64,000 bases of DNA from Epiperipatus broadwayi. Taxonomy: Eukaryota > Onychophora > Udeonychophora > Euonychophora > Peripatidae. Position 1 is the stretch's first letter. Each line of letters begins with the position of its first letter. Positions 60,068 to 64,000 of the stretch are shown here, piece by piece. The DNA is taken from assembly GCA_028023455.1 (NCBI GenBank), contig JAQFVV010000055.1, positions 6,230,030 to 6,294,029 on the forward strand, in the 5' to 3' direction. The translations under genes and the position numbers were made by a program. The notes under the pieces were generated by a model. The model saw nothing but the letters and a program-made list of their open reading frames with translations. It had not been told where the DNA came from and did no database searches.

Positions 60068-62238
60068 CATTGTAACGGGCACATATGTACGTTACATTAT
60101 TTTTTATTAGTAAACATAAAAAAAAAAAAGTTCACCAATAAAAATTTCTTTTTTAAGAATTAAAAACTGAAAAAATCATCTTAAACTCGAATATATATAA
60201 AATCGCACAGATAAATAATTATTAAAATAAAACTTTATTAAAAAAAAGAGTAGTTTAAAACTAAATTTTCAGAAAAGATTTAGAGATAAAAATATATGTT
60301 TAAGTTTGAAAACAAATTAATTAATCTTTTGTAAAATGGAAATGATTATTTTAATTAGTAAACTAGCCTTTGGGCATTTAAATGTATAAGCATCAGTCAG
60401 ATGGGAAAACAATAGAAACTTTTAGCAAATGAAAGAAATCCATCGGGAAATCGGACCTCAACGAAAAGGTTTTCACCATCATGACGTAATGTTGAGTTAA
60501 TCTAAAAATTATTATAAAAGGAAAGGTTTGAAAATAAAAGAGTTAATTAGTTGGTTATTACAAGTGGACAGATATGTGTTAGTGCGGAGTTGAAGGAGAA
60601 GGGATTGAAAAGACGCACTCTTCAAACCCTTCAGTTCTGCTAGGAAGAAAGAGAAATGAACTATCGTTTTCTACATTGAGGACCAGCTGGAGTAAAAAAC
60701 CTCCGGATGAATAAATAAAACGGCCAACAGAATACCAATCTTTTTTGGACGGCGTGGGAATTCACGTTCAAATGGCAAGCAACAGATAAAGATGAACTGT
60801 TTAAAACTGTAAGAACTTTATAATTAATGAACATTAAATTAAAAACTTTCCATATTTAAATAATACAAATAGAATCCTATCTCACCAACGTTATTTATTA
60901 ATTAGTTATAATTTTATTTAATGTATTTCTTTTGTAAAATCATTTCCATTTATTTATTTATTTGTTCTTTAAGTTTTATTATGATTTCTGTTTTTCATTA
61001 AACTAGTTATATAAATATTAAACTTAAGTCGGGCGTGAATGGCTATATAGATTTGTAAAGTTATATTAGGGGAGGGTAATCTTAGGTTTTTCGTTTTGTA
61101 GTTGAATTAGGTCAATGGATTGGATATATATTGCTGTAATTAGTAGGTGTAGTATGAGATTCGCTAGGGGCAGAATCACTATTATACGCCTCACACTCGT
61201 TTTGCCTATGGGAGGAATTATAAGACGGAGACCACAGTTCCTTCCTATCGAGTTTTTTTTTTATTGCTCTCATCGTCAGATAGATGTAATATTCCTGTCT
61301 GACGAGAAGCAGTTTCTCCTCTTAACCTAATTATGCTGCCGTATTCATATTACATTGAACACATCGATATATCAGATGGATTGAAGTTTGGTTTGACTGC
61401 GAACCTTTGGCCTAAGGTTAAACAAGGATTGAATATTTTCTTTTCAAATGCAAATCTATGTAGTCTATTCATACTCGACACTCTAAATAAAGATGCATTA
61501 AATTTAAGTTGGGTATAGACGCTTGCATGGGTTCGTTACCGGTTGATTATGTTTTTTGTTTTCATATTCGATCAAAATATATATAGACGTTCGGTAAATA
61601 CTGATACCTTATGGTGAGTATCTAAAATGTATTTATTCGGATGTCTTTTAAGTTATTGGTGTTAATGCAAGCATCTTATGGTGAATGCTATTGGGTTACT
61701 TATAAATTTCCCTCTGCAATTGACGGTATCAATGATTTTGTATTTTGATCGTTTATGTTTATTTTGAAATGTTTTTGACCGTGGAATCTATGTAACCTAT
61801 CTATACTTAACATTTTTAAACAAATCTGTGCGAACTAATAATAGTATAAAATTTAAAATGTAAATTAAAAATCTAAAATAAAAGTAAAAATAATGTTAAA
61901 TGTTAAAGTAAACATATTAAAATAATAATGTTAAATCTTATATATATATATATATGTGCGTAAATAAATTTTTGTATGTTAATTACTGGCAGTGGCTTAT
62001 TTTATTTATTTTTTTAATATTGAAATATAATTAGATAAGATATTATATTGTTAAATCTCTGCTACTCCCTGAGCTAGTGACTTGGGCTAACGACCGGAAT
62101 CAAAATTTAAAAAAAAAAAAATAATTTTTTTTTGACTTACGTATCTGCCTACTTTATAAATTTTTCTAGGTTCAAATGCCTAGATGGCGCCCTGTATTGC
62201 AGATCACGTTAAGTGTTATTCTCCGGATCGTTATAATG
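60068..62238 (-). mobile_element. Unclassified 2.1-kb TIR element, copy B, TATA-flanked
   Basis: Reverse-orientation match to 26616-28752 along its length. TATA flanks it at 60064-60067 and 62239-62242. Ends read inward: CATTGTAACGGGC and CATTATAACGATCC. A subterminal hairpin at the 60068 end pairs TGTAACG with CGTTACA (60071-60096). Copy A has TGTAATG and CATTACA at the same place, a paired change. No shared long ORF; the frames at 61115 and 61333 are not conserved as proteins in copy A. Confidence 0.8.
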
Positions 62239-62242
62239 TATA

Positions 62243-64000
62243 ATAAACCAATAACAAAGTTTTCTATTTAAATTGATAGATTTATTTTAAGTTGGGCTGT
62301 TTTTTAAAAAAATGCTAAAGAAAAAATTCTAGATCTTTTTAAACTTTTCACAATTATTTTAAATAATATGAGTTTTCTAATTTATTTTTTTTAAAAAAAC
62401 AAAACAAAAAAACAGTTGTTTTCAAATAAAAATAGAAACAATTTTAAATAGAAAACTTAGTTACTTATTTATTATACACATATAATTGTGTACACATATT
62501 AAATATGATATATAATTGTGAACCAGATCCGCTGAAGAGAGTTCTTGTTAGTTTTAACTAGGTTTAAATACCTTTTACAATAATACACACGAATAGACTG
62601 GCCTTCAAGCAGAGGGGAGAATACCATTGAAAGCAGAGCCACCAATGATTCCCACAGCCAGATTGAGCTATGCAAAGCATAACATGATCACATTTCCAGA
62701 CCGTGGCCCACCTAATCTGGATTCAAACCCCTGCCATCCAAAGCATTTTATTTGTTTTGAGGATCAACTTCAGGCGCCAGCCAACCATAGGTTATATAGT
62801 CAGCATGCTTCGGATGACAGGTACATAATCCAGCACTTGAAATATCCTATGACTAGCTCATACTCATAACCAGGATCCAGCACATTTATTTAACATAAAA
62901 ATAACTATACTAATTTACTGGTGATGCAGTGACAAGAGCGAAAGAGAAAATAGACAAAATAACAAAACAAACATCAATATTTATTTATGCACACATATAT
63001 TTAACACTCCATGGCAATAAAAATTTTACATAAGAAATTTTTGAATGATTACTTTAGACTATAATTATAATAGTACATTAATTAAAGTTCATTTCATTTA
63101 AAATAAAGAGTCTAGACGGTGATCAGAATATATTTAAAAGTATCTTTATTTAGGTTTTTATAATTGTCAGTTTCCAACTGGTTGACTTTTTGATCTCCAT
63201 TGATGGTTTCAGGGCTTGTTTTTCATTCTTTGTCATCACCATGAGAGGGATAGAGAGAGTTTGCAGCAACATTTACTTCACCATTTTGGTATTAGTTTCC
63301 AGTGAGGGTTCACACAGGGACAGTTGATTTGCGGAGGACTTTGGGGCCTGAAGCCCAATCAAACACTTCTAAAGATGATCTAGCAATGAATTTTTGCTAG
63401 CTCTGTGGCTTCTGCAATGATATTTTCCGCAGCTGTGCTAAATGGCTATATCTGTCCTTAGATTTCTGTGTCTCTGGAGCAATGAATAATGTAATGCCCA
63501 AAATGAAGACTGGGCTGAATTCTATCACAACATGAAGGTCTGAATTAAAGGCAATAGATGGTGATGACTTTATATACGCTTCTCTCTCATTGTTTTAATT
63601 TCTTATTTTCAATTTTGATTATAATTTGAATGTTTTGTTTTTAATTCATTTTTACTTTATGTTAATCTAATTGATTTTTACATTCCACTTTAATCTAATC
63701 TTTTGCTTAGATTAATCTATCTTGCTGATAAGATAATTTACAGTTTGTAGTTATTACAATTATTGATTTCAACTGTATTATCAGCTAGAAATCTTATAAA
63801 GTAATTACATTTGCGAAAGTTTTTTTTTACAAACAAAATTTCATTTTAACTTTCTATATTTATTTATTTATTCTTTAAAAAGAGAGAGAAAAATAAGTTT
63901 TAAATATTTTTTAATTCTATTTTAGATTTCTCCCCCACCATTCTCTTTTAAAAAGAAATATAAACACAATTTTATTTTACAAAATTGCATTTTAAAAAAC
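62243..64000. other. Unassigned; weak coding-like stretch on the minus strand
   Basis: 62620-62870 has raised GC and an 80-residue plus-strand frame that I do not recognise. 63180-63560 also has raised GC and, on the minus strand, a broken frame with a coding-like run (SSLEVFDWASGPKVLRKS near 63390-63335) and stops. It may be a pseudogene or retroelement fragment of unknown family. Confidence 0.35.

Overview
The window is very AT-rich (by eye well under 35% GC) eukaryotic DNA from an animal, probably an invertebrate. It holds no operons, no ribosome-binding sites and no long uninterrupted host genes. The only host gene I can identify is the first coding exon of a CHORD-domain protein (CHORDC1/morgana type) at 2793-2874 on the minus strand, with a good 5' splice site; the rest of that gene lies beyond the left edge. 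Almost everything else that can be named is transposon: Penelope-like elements (PLEs), two families of non-LTR retrotransposon, a Gypsy element, a Merlin (IS1016/ISXO2-type DDE) DNA transposon, a pogo/Tigger-like element, tRNA-derived SINEs and several foldback (long inverted repeat) elements. The mix fits an AT-rich invertebrate such as an arthropod, flatworm or cnidarian, but the sequence alone does not fix the phylum.

Layout. 1-5100: CHORDC1 first exon with its upstream region, an RTE-like 3' fragment, a foldback element and a hammerhead-like motif. 5.1-14 kb: SINEs, RTE-like tails and a pogo-like transposon (10242-11565, TA target duplication). 14.7-17.9 kb: a foldback element, a broken PLE with RT and GIY-YIG remnants (15405-16640), a 1-kb TIR element with internal tandem repeats and a short Cys-rich ORF (16696-17674), and a decayed hammerhead motif. 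17.9-20.8 kb: mostly unassigned. 20.8-30.7 kb: a nested stack. A minus-strand PLE is split by a Gypsy element (21171-26300, itself carrying a 0.5-kb GC-rich insertion with a 12-bp target duplication) and by an unclassified 2.1-kb TATA-flanked element (26616-28752). A second PLE copy (29240-30660) lies head-to-head with it. 31-43.5 kb: foldback elements, another hammerhead-like motif, an inverted SINE pair, an RTE tail, and long stretches with nothing recognisable. 43587-48172: a Merlin transposon with a perfect 8-bp target duplication, whose left inverted repeat is split by a 2.9-kb non-LTR retrotransposon. 48.7-51.6 kb: a second copy of that retrotransposon. 52.7-54.9 kb: the longest copy of the RTE-like family. 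56.9-60 kb: foldback and tandem repeats. 60068-62238: the second 2.1-kb TATA-flanked element, in the opposite orientation. 62.2-64 kb: unassigned, with one weak coding-like stretch.

The strongest results are the reconstructed insertion history at 43.6-48.2 kb (Merlin first, then the retrotransposon into its TIR), the nested PLE stack at 20.8-30.7 kb, the paired 2.1-kb TATA-flanked elements with a hairpin at one end, and the hammerhead-ribozyme-like motifs at 2.0 and 35.6 kb. All transposon coding regions seen here are broken. The nearest to intact is the Merlin transposase, with one in-frame stop.
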